This document shows positions 1 to 8,756 of a DNA stretch of 64,000 nucleotides, in pieces (position 1 is the first letter of the stretch; every line of letters starts with the position of its first letter). Both the position numbers and the translations under genes were made by a program. The notes under the pieces were generated by a model. That model was not told the origin of the DNA. It made no database searches and saw nothing but the letters and a program-made list of their open reading frames with translations. The stretch is from contig JARLGJ010000020.1 of NCBI GenBank assembly GCA_031296105.1, positions 62,001-126,000 on the forward strand, in the 5' to 3' direction. Source of the DNA: Acidobacteriota bacterium. GTDB lineage: Bacteria; Acidobacteriota; Terriglobia; Terriglobales; Acidobacteriaceae.

Positions 1-873
1 GTTATCGATCAGCGAGGGCAGCCACTCGGAGAGGGCATTGATGCCGCTCTTCGTGGTCTGCAGCAGCGACCAGTTCTGGCCACCGGCAAAGGACCAGCCG
101 CCGGGCAGCTTCACTTCGCCAAACGCCAGGCGCATGCGCGGAGCATAGCTGTTGGTCTGGGTCTCGTTCGAGTCAGCACCCAGGCCCAGGAAGTCAGCTT
201 CGAAATAGCCCAACACCTTGATGTTCTTGGCGGCGCCTTCGGCGCGCAGAGACAGACGCGAAGCGCGGCCGCTCATGCGGAACTCGTTGCTCTTGGCAGC
301 AATGTTGCCTTCCAACGGAAACGCGCCGTACTTATCGGCCGTATCCGAGTTGGCGTTGTGCGTGCGATAGATGGAAGCCACCTGCACATAGCCGCCCGGG
401 ATCAGCTTGATGCCCTTGTAGTGCAGCGCCGAAGGCTCTTCCAGCTCGTCCACGCGCTTGTTGTTCTTGGCCACGTCGGCCGTAGTGGCGGCCACCGAGG
501 TCTTCACCGAGGCCACGTCGTTCTGCAACTGGCTGACAACCGGCTTCTGATCCTCGACCTTCTGTTCGGTCTTGGCGGCCACGGCCTGTGCATCCTCGGC
601 CTTCTGCTGGTTCTGCTTCAACTGCCCGGCCAGGGCGGCGTTCTGTTCCTGCAACTGCTTCACTTCGTTCTGCAGGGTGCCGATCGAGTCCTTCAGATCC
701 TTCAACTCGTCGCTCTTCACCACTGCAGGAGCAGCCTTCTTGGTTCCGGCCTTTTTTGCAACATGGTGCTTGGCCACGGGTTTGGGTGGGCACTTCTGTT
801 CTTCCGGTTGAGCAAAAACCATACCGCTTAGAGCCATTGCAAGAATGGCTATACGTACGGGGGTAATTTTCAT
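1..873 (-). CDS. DcaP/OprP-like coiled-coil outer-membrane porin, C-terminus beyond window
   Basis: The frame starts at ATG 873 (ribosome site GGAGATAG just upstream) and stays open to base 1, so the C-terminal part is missing. Residues 1-21 form a signal peptide (cleavage likely after MVFA). Residues 22-50 are Lys/Pro/Ala-rich, about 53-145 form a heptad-type coiled coil rich in Q, E, K and V, and from about 158 (GGYVQVASIYR) alternating aromatic/polar strands suggest an outer-membrane beta-barrel. The N-terminal periplasmic coiled coil before a barrel is known from DcaP-like trimeric porins, so a diffusion porin is inferred; the substrate cannot be told. It is divergent from modA. Confidence 0.7.
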   Translation of the reverse strand, partial: MKITPVRIAILAMALSGMVFAQPEEQKCPPKPVAKHHVAKKAGTKKAAPAVVKSDELKDLKDSIGTLQNEVKQLQEQNAALAGQLKQNQQKAEDAQAVAAKTEQKVEDQKPVVSQLQNDVASVKTSVAATTADVAKNNKRVDELEEPSALHYKGIKLIPGGYVQVASIYRTHNANSDTADKYGAFPLEGNIAAKSNEFRMSGRASRLSLRAEGAAKNIKVLGYFEADFLGLGADSNETQTNSYAPRMRLAFGEVKLPGGWSFAGGQNWSLLQTTKSGINALSEWLPSLIDN

Positions 874-1209
874 TTGACCTATCTCCAAAAAAGAACACCA
901 TGGCGTAGCGCCCTGGCGCTTCATGACGGCGTGGTAGAAAACCCGCCGCCTTCAGATTCAAACCGGTACGCGCTCTGTTGCAGCCAGAGCTGTCCGCCGG
1001 TTGCATATATCATAAAGGTATTGGACCGACATCGATCCATGGATAGTGAACTCGCGACAGCAAGAGTGATTGACCGGTACGGCACGCGTTGAACTTCCTG
1101 CCAGCTTTCCAATTCGCACGCACTGGTTCCACAAATTGAGACACCCGGCCCCATTGGCGACGTAAATGGCAGAAAATACAAAAAGCTGAACGTGGGAACG
1201 CTTTTCGTA
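874..1209. other. Intergenic region between divergent porin gene and modA
   Basis: No convincing gene is seen. It holds the about 130-base leader of the porin gene. A TATGAT-like -10 for the minus strand lies at 1009-1014 with only a weak -35, so the porin start site is uncertain. Confidence 0.4.
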
Positions 1210-1258
1210 TTGCTAGATTGTCATATTACCTTATACTTTACGTTTTAGGTTAAAGTAT
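1210..1258 (+). promoter_or_regulatory. modA promoter with overlapping palindromic operator
   Basis: TTGCTA (1210-1215) and TATACT (1232-1237) are spaced 16 bases, a good housekeeping promoter 34 bases before modA. A perfect inverted repeat, ATACTTTA (1233-1240) and TAAAGTAT (1251-1258) with a 10-base spacer, overlaps the -10 and presumed start. This placement fits a repressor site. Molybdate operons are often ModE-repressed, but no regulator gene is nearby and the site does not match the E. coli ModE consensus exactly, so the regulator is unknown. Confidence 0.55.
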
Positions 1259-1270
1259 CGAGGGACACAC

Positions 1271-2077
1271 ATGAGAAACCTTTCCTGCAACTTATCTTGT
1301 GGCCATCGTAGCTGGCGTGTGGCACTGACGCTGGTTGCCATCTTTGGGCTTCTTCTCAGCGGAACCGCCTTCGCCCAGCAGCACGAAGTCATGATCTATG
1401 CCGCCGCCAGCATGAAGAACGTGCTGGACGACATTGGCACGCAGTACAAGGCGCAGACCGGAAAGAGCATCAAAGTGTCGCTGGCCGCCAGCTCGGCGCT
1501 GGCCAAGCAGATTGAGAATGGTGCTCCCGGAGACATTTTCATCTCGGCCGACCTGGACTGGATGGACTACCTGGCACAGCGCAAGCTGATCAAGCCGGAG
1601 ACGCGCAAGAATTTGCTGGGCAATCAGTTAGTTCTCATCGCGCCGCTGGAAAGCGATGCCTGGGCCAAGATCAAACCTGGCTTCCCGCTGGCCAAACTGC
1701 TGAAAGGCGGCAAGTTGGCCATGGGCAACACCAGTTCGGTGCCGGCTGGAAAATATGGCAAGACCGCGCTGGAGAAGCTGGGTGTATGGGGCAGCGTGCA
1801 GAATCAGATTGCGCAGGCCGAGAGCGTGCGTGCCGCACTGGCCCTGGTGGCCCGCGGCGAAGCTCCGCTGGGCATTGTGTATAAGACCGATGCTGAAGTG
1901 GAACCGCACGTGAAGATCGTAGGCGTCTTCCCCGAGGACAGCCATCCGCCGATCATCTATCCGGTGGCGCTGCTCTCCGACTCGCACAATCACGACGCGG
2001 CTGCCTTCCTGGCCTATCTCGAGTCGCCCAAGTGCAAGCCGATCTTCCAGAAGTACGGATTCAACGTACTCAAGTAA
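1271..2077 (+). CDS. modA: Molybdate ABC transporter substrate-binding protein ModA
   Basis: A 268-residue periplasmic binding protein that should capture molybdate or tungstate and deliver it to ModB. Signal peptide spans residues 1-35 (cleavage after TAFA). The mature start carries the family motif YAAASM (43-48) and later SSALAKQIENGAPGDIFIS, typical of ModA oxyanion-binding loops; the length is normal for the family. It heads modA-modB-modC, but a terminator-like hairpin separates it from modB, which would favour excess binding protein over membrane subunits. Molybdate would supply molybdenum cofactor enzymes encoded elsewhere. Confidence 0.95.
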   Translation: MRNLSCNLSCGHRSWRVALTLVAIFGLLLSGTAFAQQHEVMIYAAASMKNVLDDIGTQYKAQTGKSIKVSLAASSALAKQIENGAPGDIFISADLDWMDYLAQRKLIKPETRKNLLGNQLVLIAPLESDAWAKIKPGFPLAKLLKGGKLAMGNTSSVPAGKYGKTALEKLGVWGSVQNQIAQAESVRAALALVARGEAPLGIVYKTDAEVEPHVKIVGVFPEDSHPPIIYPVALLSDSHNHDAAAFLAYLESPKCKPIFQKYGFNVLK

Positions 2078-2086
2078 TCTCGTTGC

Positions 2087-2131
2087 AGAGCGGCAGGATG
2101 ATCCGAAAGGACTCTTGCCGCTCTCTTTTTC
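2087..2131 (+). terminator. Intercistronic terminator/attenuator between modA and modB
   Basis: AGAGCGGCA (2087-2095) pairs with TGCCGCTCT (2116-2124) and is followed by CTTTTT. It lies 9 bases after the modA stop and about 90 before modB, so it probably terminates part of the transcription and gives more ModA than ModBC. Confidence 0.65.
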
Positions 2132-2222
2132 TGCACTGATTCTCCGCACTGCCCTCCCCGTTTCTTTACCATGAAGGTGCGGAGACTCCTCTCCGGATGT
2201 TCTTTTCTGAATTGAGAGAAGG

Positions 2223-2933
2223 ATGAACTGGCACTCCCTGCTTAATTTTTCGCCTGACGAACTGGTGGCCATCCGCTTGAGCCTGAAAGTGGCTCTGTGG
2301 GCCGTGGCCATCAGCCTGCCGCCGGGAATTCTGGTGGCCCTGATTCTGGCGCGCGCCCGCTTTTTTGGCCGCGAGTTACTCGACGTGGTGGTGCACCTGC
2401 CGCTGATTCTGCCGCCCGTGGTCACCGGATACTTTCTGCTGCTGCTCTTCGGCCGCCGCGGGCCGCTGGGTCATTTCTTCTACCAAGTCTTCGGCATCAC
2501 CTTCGCCTTCCGCTGGACGGGCGCCGTGCTGGCCTCGGCCGTGGTGGCCTTCCCCTTGATGGTGCGCGCCATACGCCTGTCGATTGAGGCCGTGGATCGA
2601 CGCCTGGAAGACGCTGCCGCCACGCTGGGCGCGGCTCCCGTGTGGGTGTTCCTGACCGTCACCTTCCCGCTCATTCTGCCGGGCATCATCGCCGGAGCAA
2701 TCCTTTCGTTCGCGCGCAGCCTGGGCGAGTTTGGCGCCACCATCACTTTCGTCTCCAACATCCCCGGCGAGACGCAGACGTTGCCCACGGCGTTGTACAC
2801 CTTTACCCAGGTGCCGGGCGGCGACGAAGGCGCGCTGCGGTTGACCTTGGTTTCGGTGGTCATCTCGGCCGGAGCGCTGCTGATCTCTGAGTTTCTGGCT
2901 CGCCGCGTGGCGCGAAAGGTATCCGGCTTATGA
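2223..2933 (+). CDS. modB: Molybdate ABC transporter permease ModB
   Basis: A 236-residue inner-membrane permease with about five to six hydrophobic segments. The coupling (EAA) loop at residues 129-150 contacts the ATPase, and EFGATITFVSNIPGETQTLP (169-188) is a hallmark of the ModB/CysT family. The start follows an AGAAGG-type ribosome site. The stop overlaps the modC start by four bases (ATGA), so the two are translationally coupled. It forms the transmembrane path for molybdate together with ModA and ModC. Confidence 0.95.
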   Translation: MNWHSLLNFSPDELVAIRLSLKVALWAVAISLPPGILVALILARARFFGRELLDVVVHLPLILPPVVTGYFLLLLFGRRGPLGHFFYQVFGITFAFRWTGAVLASAVVAFPLMVRAIRLSIEAVDRRLEDAAATLGAAPVWVFLTVTFPLILPGIIAGAILSFARSLGEFGATITFVSNIPGETQTLPTALYTFTQVPGGDEGALRLTLVSVVISAGALLISEFLARRVARKVSGL

Positions 2934-4057
2934 GCCTCGAACTCGACGTCCGCCACGAATTCGGCACCTTCACCCTGGAAGCGAAGATCTCTGCCGGGGA
3001 AGGGCTGACCGCGCTCTTCGGCCACTCCGGCTCTGGCAAAACTACGCTCGTCAACATCATCGGCGGCCTGCTGCGTCCGCAAGAGGGCCGCGTGGTGGTG
3101 GACGGACGCGTGCTCGTGGATACCGGGCGCCGCATCTTCCTGCCCAAACACCGCCGCCGCGTGGGCTACATCTTTCAGGAGCCGCGGCTGTTTCCGCATC
3201 TCACCGTGCGCCAGAATCTGCTGTACGGGCGCTGGTTTCGCCACGGCAAAGAGGGCGCGCAGCAACTGGAGCAGATCGTGGACCTGCTCGGCATTGAAGC
3301 CTTGCTGGGACGTGGCCCGGCGCATCTCTCCGGTGGCGAAAAACAGCGCGTCGCCATTGGCCGCGCCCTGCTGGCTAATCCGCAGCTACTGCTGATGGAC
3401 GAACCTCTGGCCGCCCTGGACGAGGCGCGCAAGCTGGAGATTCTTCCTTTCCTGGAGCGTCTGCGCGACGAGCTGAAGTTGCCCATCGTGTACGTCAGCC
3501 ACTCCATGGCCGAGGTGGCGCGGCTGGCCACCACCGTGGTGCTGATGGAGCAGGGCAAGGTTGTGGCCGCGGGTGCCGTGGAAGACGTTTTGAGCCGCGT
3601 GGATTTACCGCCGTTGGGCACCTTTCGCGGCACCGGAGCCTTGCTGGAAATGAGCGTAGCCGCGCACGATGAGCAGTATCGCCTGACCACCTTGAACTCC
3701 GCGGCCGGCGAACTGCACGTGCCGCGCCTGGAGCAAGCGGTGGGCGCTCGCCTGCGTCTGCGCATTCTGGCGCGCGATGTCATCGTGGCCACGACTGCGC
3801 CCAATGACATCAGCGCCTTGAACTCGCTCAAGGGACACGTAGCCGAGATTGGTCCGTTTCATGAGGGCACGGTCGATGTGCGCCTTGCGCTGCGGGATGA
3901 ATCAAGCCTGGTGGCGCGCATTACGCGCCTCTCGCTGGACCGCCTGGAATTGAAGCCCGGCGTCGAGGTCTATGCCGTGATTAAGTCAGCGGCCGTTGAA
4001 GGCGAAGGACTCGCGCCGCGCCAAGCGGAAATAGATACGAGGGCGCTGGAGTTGTAG
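2930..4057 (+). CDS. modC: Molybdate ABC transporter ATP-binding protein ModC
   Basis: A 375-residue ATPase that powers molybdate import. Walker A is GHSGSGKTT (31-39), the Q-loop lies near residue 83, the ABC signature is LSGGEKQR (133-140), and Walker B is LLLMDEP (153-159), with SHSMAE holding the H-loop His. The C-terminal region (about 285-375, from the stretch around LKGHVAEIG) is a MOP/TOBE molybdate-binding domain, which separates ModC from other importer ATPases. It overlaps modB by 4 bp and is followed by a terminator. Confidence 0.95.
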   Translation: MSLELDVRHEFGTFTLEAKISAGEGLTALFGHSGSGKTTLVNIIGGLLRPQEGRVVVDGRVLVDTGRRIFLPKHRRRVGYIFQEPRLFPHLTVRQNLLYGRWFRHGKEGAQQLEQIVDLLGIEALLGRGPAHLSGGEKQRVAIGRALLANPQLLLMDEPLAALDEARKLEILPFLERLRDELKLPIVYVSHSMAEVARLATTVVLMEQGKVVAAGAVEDVLSRVDLPPLGTFRGTGALLEMSVAAHDEQYRLTTLNSAAGELHVPRLEQAVGARLRLRILARDVIVATTAPNDISALNSLKGHVAEIGPFHEGTVDVRLALRDESSLVARITRLSLDRLELKPGVEVYAVIKSAAVEGEGLAPRQAEIDTRALEL

Positions 4058-4075
4058 CCATCATGGGAATTAGAA

Positions 4076-4103
4076 AAGGGGAGGACTCGTCCTCCCGCTT
4101 TTT
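4076..4103. terminator. Bidirectional terminator after modC
   Basis: GGGAGGAC (4079-4086) pairs with GTCCTCCC (4089-4096). It is flanked by AAAA on the left and TTTTT on the right, so it can end both modABC and the convergent tldD-pmbA operon. Confidence 0.75.
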
Positions 4104-4117
4104 ATGCGAATGCAGAA

Positions 4118-4447
4118 TTACTTCGTCAGCGCCGCACCGTTCGTGAATTCGGCGCGCACATCGAAGTGCGTCATCATGGCCGAGCTGCGGTCGATGAGGT
4201 TGTTGAACGCTTCCGTCTCCGGCTGATGGTTGAACTGGGCCGCGGCCGAGAGTGCCTGCTCCATCGTCTGCCAGAACAGCATGTCCAGCCAGATCGGCAG
4301 GCCCGTCTCGCGCGCCACGCGACGCTCCACAAAGCCCGCGCAAGTGCGCAGAAATTGGTTGGACTGCTCGACAGCCGCCAGGAAAGCAGCTTCCTGCGTT
4401 TCCGGCTTTAGCTGATAGGTCACCAACTCCACAACGCCTGCATTCAT
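4118..4447 (-). CDS. Small dimeric alpha-beta-barrel protein (ABM/NIPSNAP-like)
   Basis: A 109-residue cytoplasmic protein. The pattern VTYQLKPETQEAAFL, then a central FVERRVARE strand and WLDMLFWQTMEQALSAA, suits the ferredoxin-like dimeric alpha-beta barrel seen in antibiotic-biosynthesis monooxygenase-type and NIPSNAP-type proteins. No catalytic residue set can be recognised, so no reaction is assigned. It starts one base after the pmbA stop and is the last gene of the tldD-pmbA operon; a shared function is not established. Confidence 0.6.
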   Translation of the reverse strand: MNAGVVELVTYQLKPETQEAAFLAAVEQSNQFLRTCAGFVERRVARETGLPIWLDMLFWQTMEQALSAAAQFNHQPETEAFNNLIDRSSAMMTHFDVRAEFTNGAALTK

Positions 4448-4448
4448 A

Positions 4449-5822
4449 TCACTCCCCTGCTATTGTCATGCCTTCAATGCGCAGCGTGGGACAGGCCACC
4501 GACCCACGCCAGACAAGGTCGCTGCCAATTTCCGAAAGATTGCGGAACATCTCGCCCAGGTTGCCGGCCACGGTAATCTCCTCCACCGGGTAGGCAAACT
4601 CGCCGTTCTCAATCCACATGCCGCTGGCGCCGCGCGAGAAATCTCCGGTCACCAGATTAATCCCGAACCCCAGGAATTCGGTTACAAACAGCCCTTGCTT
4701 TACATTCTTGATGATCTCTTCGGGAGACTTTTCGCCCGGCTGGAGATAGAAATTCCCGTTTCCGATTCCCGGCGTTCCCGCCAACCCGCGTGATGCGTTG
4801 CCGGTGGTCTTCATCTCCAGCTTTTTGGCCGTGTAGGTGTTCAGCAAATAGCTCTGCAGCGCGCCATTCTCCACCACCGTGGTACGGCGCGTGGGCACGC
4901 CTTCACCGTCAAAGGGACGCGTGCCGAAGCCGCCCTTCATGGTGCCGTCATCGATGATCGTAACGTTCTTGCCGAACACTTCACTGCCCAGCTTGCCAGC
5001 CAGGAACGAGGCGTGGCGATAAATGGCGTCGCCGTTTACGGCGTCGGCCACATGGTCCAGCAGAGCGCCGGCGGTCTGGCGGTCGAAGACGATGGGCACC
5101 TTCTGCGTCTTCACCTTGCGCGCGCCCAGGCGGCGCAGCGTGCGCTCGGCGGCAATGCGGCCCACTTCTTCCGGCGAATCCAGCTTCTTCAAGGTGCGCG
5201 CCACCGAGTACCAGTAGTCGCGCTGCATGTTGCCCTGTTCGTCGCTGGCAATGGGCACGGCCGAGATGGAGCAATAGGATGAGCGGTATTCGCCCACAAA
5301 GCCCAGCGAGCTGGCCATCACCTTGCGCCCAATGCTGGCGTCAAACGTTCCGCCATCGCTGTTCTGCAAACGGGGATCGGTGTCGAGCGCCGCCTTTTCC
5401 GCGCGCCGCGCCTGGTCGATGCGCTCTTCATTGGAGAGCGAGTACACATCGTCGAAGTACAGTTCCAGGTCGCCGTTCAGTTGTCCCAGCTCCGCGGGAT
5501 CGGGCAGGCCGCCCATGGGGTCTTCCGAGGTGATCTTCGCCAGATCAATGGCGCCGCGCACCATCTGCTCCACGCCATCGGCGGAGAGGTCGCTGGTGCT
5601 GGTGTTGGCCGCGTGCTGGCCCACAAAGACGCGCACGCCGAGGCCGCGCGAGCCGGATTCCTTCAAGGTCTCCACCGCGCCCAGGCGCACCGAGGTCGAA
5701 AACTCCGAGCCTTCGCTGACCACCGATTCGACGGCCGTTGCGCCCAATTCCTGCGCGCGCTTTACAACCATCTGCACCAATTCGCGCAGATCCACTTCCT
5801 TGCCGATGCTTGTCGTCGCCAT
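4449..5822 (-). CDS. pmbA: TldE/PmbA-type metallopeptidase subunit
   Basis: A 457-residue member of the TldD/PmbA (U62) family. In known systems TldE (PmbA) is the non-catalytic partner of TldD, and the heterodimer degrades or matures unfolded peptides, including antibiotic-like peptides. Family features seen: the Gly-rich C-terminal stretch GLAGTPGIGNGNFYLQPGE, the final FSRGASGMWIENGEFAYPVEEITVAGN, and no HExxxH motif. Its start overlaps the tldD stop by one base (TAATG), indicating coupled translation and matching the heterodimer model. Confidence 0.92.
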   Translation of the reverse strand: MATTSIGKEVDLRELVQMVVKRAQELGATAVESVVSEGSEFSTSVRLGAVETLKESGSRGLGVRVFVGQHAANTSTSDLSADGVEQMVRGAIDLAKITSEDPMGGLPDPAELGQLNGDLELYFDDVYSLSNEERIDQARRAEKAALDTDPRLQNSDGGTFDASIGRKVMASSLGFVGEYRSSYCSISAVPIASDEQGNMQRDYWYSVARTLKKLDSPEEVGRIAAERTLRRLGARKVKTQKVPIVFDRQTAGALLDHVADAVNGDAIYRHASFLAGKLGSEVFGKNVTIIDDGTMKGGFGTRPFDGEGVPTRRTTVVENGALQSYLLNTYTAKKLEMKTTGNASRGLAGTPGIGNGNFYLQPGEKSPEEIIKNVKQGLFVTEFLGFGINLVTGDFSRGASGMWIENGEFAYPVEEITVAGNLGEMFRNLSEIGSDLVWRGSVACPTLRIEGMTIAGE

Positions 5823-7279
5823 TACTCTGCGCTCCCCGTTCCGCCCACCGTCATGCGGTCAATCTTGAGGGTTGGCTGTCCCACGCCAACGGGCACGCTC
5901 TGCCCATCCTTGCCGCAGGTGCCAATGCCCTCGTCCAGCGCCAGGTCGTTGCCCACCATGCTCACGCGGGTCAACACGTCGGGGCCGTTGCCGATCAGCG
6001 TGGCATCCTTCACCGGGCGCGTAATCTTGCCGTCTTCGATGAGGTAGGCTTCGCTGGCGGCAAACACAAACTTGCCGCTGGTGATGTCCACCGAGCCGCC
6101 GCCGAAGTTCACCGCGTACAGGCCCTTCTTCACGCTCTTGATGATGTCCTCGGGCAGGTCGTCTCCGGCCAGCATGTAGGTGTTCGTCATGCGCGGCATG
6201 GGAATGTGCTCGTAGCTCTCGCGGCGGCCATTGCCGGTGTTGGGCAGGCCCATCAAACGCGCAGAAAGCTTGTCGGCCATGTAGTTCTTGAGGATGCCGT
6301 TTTCGATGAGCACCGTGTTGTTGGTCGAGTTGCCTTCATCGTCCACGTTGAGCGAACCGCGGCGCTCGTTGAGCGTGCCGTTGTCCACCACCGTGCACTT
6401 TTCGCTGGCCACGCGCTTGCCCATCAGTCCGCTGAAGGCCGAGGTCTTTTTGCGATTGAAGTCCGCTTCCAGGCCGTGACCGACCGCCTCATGCAGCAGC
6501 ACGCCGGGCCAGCCGGGGCCGAGCACGACTTCCATCTCGCCCGCGGGACAGGGCACGGCGCTGAGTTGCAGAATCGCCTGCCGCGCCGCCTCCCGCGCAA
6601 AGTGCTCGGGAGTTTTTTCGGTGAGGAAAATATCGAACTTGTGGCGTCCGCCGCCGCCGGCAGAGCCTTTGGCCGTCTGCTCGCCGTCGCGCGCGATGAC
6701 AAACACGTTCAGGCGCGAGAGCGGCTGCACGTCTTCGGCAAACGTGCCGTCGGAGCCGATAATCAGCACCCGGCGCAGTTCGTCGGCGTAGCTGGCCCGC
6801 ACTTCCTTGATGCGCGAGTCGTAGGCGCGCGCGGCTTTGTCGGCGCGGAAGACAAGCTCCACCTTGCGGGCCAGTTCGGCGTCGGAGGCCGCGTCGGTCA
6901 CCGGATACAGGCTGGCGTGCGCGCGCTCCTTCAAATCCACCACCGGCGTTTTGGCCGGGCCGCTGGCGATGAGCGCCGCGGTGCGCGCCGCGTGCAGAAT
7001 CTTCTCCGGCGCCAAGTCGTCGGTGTAGGCGTAGCCGGTGCGCTCGCCGGTGACCACCCGCACCCCGCAGCCGGCGCTGATGCCCTGCGACGCCGACTTC
7101 ACCATCGACTCATCCACCGACAAGGCCGTCGAGGTCAGATACTCAAAATACAGGTCGGCGTAGTCGCCGCCCGCCGCAAGCGCCGCGGCCAGGTATTTTT
7201 CCAGGTCGCGCTCGCTCAATCCGTACTTCTCAAAGAAGAAACGCTTGTCCATAGATTGACTCAAAACTGTTTGCCCCAT
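5822..7279 (-). CDS. tldD: TldD metalloprotease (catalytic subunit)
   Basis: Catalytic partner of PmbA. The zinc motif HEAVGHGLEADF lies at about residues 263-274 when counted from ATG 7279, and the C-terminal segment has the family's TNTYMLAGDD and GGSVDITSGKFVFAASEAY blocks. A TTG at 7315 gives 12 extra residues in frame and ATG 7252 would give a shorter form; none has a strong ribosome site, so the exact start is uncertain. Length of about 485 matches E. coli TldD. It is the first gene of tldD-pmbA-small barrel protein. Confidence 0.92.
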   Translation of the reverse strand: MGQTVLSQSMDKRFFFEKYGLSERDLEKYLAAALAAGGDYADLYFEYLTSTALSVDESMVKSASQGISAGCGVRVVTGERTGYAYTDDLAPEKILHAARTAALIASGPAKTPVVDLKERAHASLYPVTDAASDAELARKVELVFRADKAARAYDSRIKEVRASYADELRRVLIIGSDGTFAEDVQPLSRLNVFVIARDGEQTAKGSAGGGGRHKFDIFLTEKTPEHFAREAARQAILQLSAVPCPAGEMEVVLGPGWPGVLLHEAVGHGLEADFNRKKTSAFSGLMGKRVASEKCTVVDNGTLNERRGSLNVDDEGNSTNNTVLIENGILKNYMADKLSARLMGLPNTGNGRRESYEHIPMPRMTNTYMLAGDDLPEDIIKSVKKGLYAVNFGGGSVDITSGKFVFAASEAYLIEDGKITRPVKDATLIGNGPDVLTRVSMVGNDLALDEGIGTCGKDGQSVPVGVGQPTLKIDRMTVGGTGSAE

Positions 7280-7431
7280 AGCTGATTCGATGCTCGAGAA
7301 ACCGTTCGGTGGCAAATGGAGCGGAAGCCGAAGAATCGATTATAGATGCCGCGGGAACACCGCGTCGCCGGCGTTTGGCCGGAATCTCTCCTCTGGGGCA
7401 TGATGGAAGCACCCAAAGGAGCCTGCCTTCT

Positions 7432-7716
7432 ATGAACCTGGAATTGACCCCGCAGTTCCGCGCCGAGGCCATTGCCTCCATTCGCCGCTACTTCGACGAG
7501 AACCTGAACGAGCCGGTTGGAGAGTTGCAGGCCGGACTGCTGCTGAACTTCTTTTTGGAAGAAGTAGGCCCCGCCGTGTACAACCACGCCATTGCCGACG
7601 CCCAGGCGCGCATGATGCAACGCGAGGAAGACCTTACCGGAGAGTTGTTTGCCGACGAGTTGCAGTACTGGCCGCGGCAGGACGCCAAGCGCCGAAAAGC
7701 CCGCGATCACAGTTAG
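7432..7716 (+). CDS. DUF2164-type small protein
   Basis: A 94-residue protein of unknown function. The start ATG 7432 is preceded by AAAGGAG at 7415-7421; an in-frame extension back to about 7309 lacks such a site and reads like non-coding sequence. The sequence LTPQFRAEAIASIRRYFDEN followed by ELQAGLLLNFFLEEVGPAVYN and DLTGELFADELQYWP is the DUF2164 pattern, mostly helical and probably cytoplasmic. It is convergent with lpxC and the two stop codons overlap. Confidence 0.75.
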   Translation: MNLELTPQFRAEAIASIRRYFDENLNEPVGELQAGLLLNFFLEEVGPAVYNHAIADAQARMMQREEDLTGELFADELQYWPRQDAKRRKARDHS

Positions 7717-8615
7717 GCGTTTACCGTCTCCGCCTCGCGCGCAGCGGCCAGCGGAACCAGTTCCCATAGCTGGCGCTCGCGCAGAAGGCGGCTGACCAGC
7801 GCCGTGTGCATGGCGTGTCCGGCGCGATGAGCCACCACGCGGCCCAGCACCTGGTGGCCGATCAGCGAAAGGTCGCCAATCAGGTCCAGCACCTTGTGGC
7901 GCACAAATTCATCGGGGAAGCGCAGCGGGCCGTTCAGGATGCCTTCGCGCGTGACCACAATGGCGTTCTCCTCGCTGGCGCCGCGGATGAGGCCCATGTT
8001 GCGCAGGGCCTCCACCTCATGCAGAAAGCCAAACGTGCGGGCCGGAGCAATGTCGCGTGCGTAGTCGCCGCGCGACAGGTCCACCTTGATTTGCTCCTTG
8101 CCGATGGGCTCGGGAAAGTCAATGTAGTACTCCACCGAGAAATTTTCCGCCGGATACAGGCCGATGAACTTTTCGCCCTCGCGCACTTCCACCGGCTCAA
8201 GAACTCGCAGATACTGGCGGGCGCGCTTCTGGCGGCGCAGGCCCACCTTCTGCACCATCTCCACGACATGCAGAGCACTGCCATCAAGAATCGGCAGCTC
8301 AAGGTTGTCCAGTTCAACCACGGCGTTATCAAGGCCAAGTCCAACAAAGGCCGAGAGAACATGCTCCGTAGTGGAGATCAGCACGCCCTTCTTCATCAAG
8401 CTGGTGGCGTAGCTCACCTTGGCCACGTTGCGGCCCGTGGCTTCCACCTGGAAGTCATCGAGATCGGTGCGGCGAAACACAATGCCGGTGCCGACGGCGG
8501 CGGGTAGAATGCGCATCCTGACCGGAACGCCGCTGTGCAGCCCCACGCCCGAGCACTCCACGGCCGCGCGCAGAGTTTGCTCAACAATCTGGATCGATTC
8601 TGTAACCTGCTCCAT
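7713..8615 (-). CDS. lpxC: UDP-3-O-acyl-GlcNAc deacetylase LpxC
   Basis: A 300-residue zinc amidase that performs the committed step of lipid A synthesis. The expected zinc ligands are visible: His85 in TTEHVLSAF, and His240/Asp244 in HKVLDLIGDLSLIG. His267 in RAGHAMH is the general catalytic His. The inner SVEYYIDFPEP and RTFGFLHEVEALR blocks are also typical. Its presence shows a Gram-negative, LPS-bearing envelope. The gene stands alone, not in an lpxA/fabZ cluster. Confidence 0.96.
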   Translation of the reverse strand: MEQVTESIQIVEQTLRAAVECSGVGLHSGVPVRMRILPAAVGTGIVFRRTDLDDFQVEATGRNVAKVSYATSLMKKGVLISTTEHVLSAFVGLGLDNAVVELDNLELPILDGSALHVVEMVQKVGLRRQKRARQYLRVLEPVEVREGEKFIGLYPAENFSVEYYIDFPEPIGKEQIKVDLSRGDYARDIAPARTFGFLHEVEALRNMGLIRGASEENAIVVTREGILNGPLRFPDEFVRHKVLDLIGDLSLIGHQVLGRVVAHRAGHAMHTALVSRLLRERQLWELVPLAAAREAETVNA

Positions 8616-8756
8616 ACCATAAGGTTACAACGAATCACACGATCAAGAACGTGGCTTTTACGCCACAGTGCGTGGTTGCCGTATCACACGTTGGGGGCGA
8701 TCAGGCAGAATTCCCATATAGGACGGAATTTGGAATATACCGCAGGTGCGGGAGCG

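Noticed and set aside
5738-7285. 515-codon plus-strand open frame opposite tldD
   Set aside because: TldD with its HEAVGH motif is on the minus strand; the plus frame is an antisense artefact.
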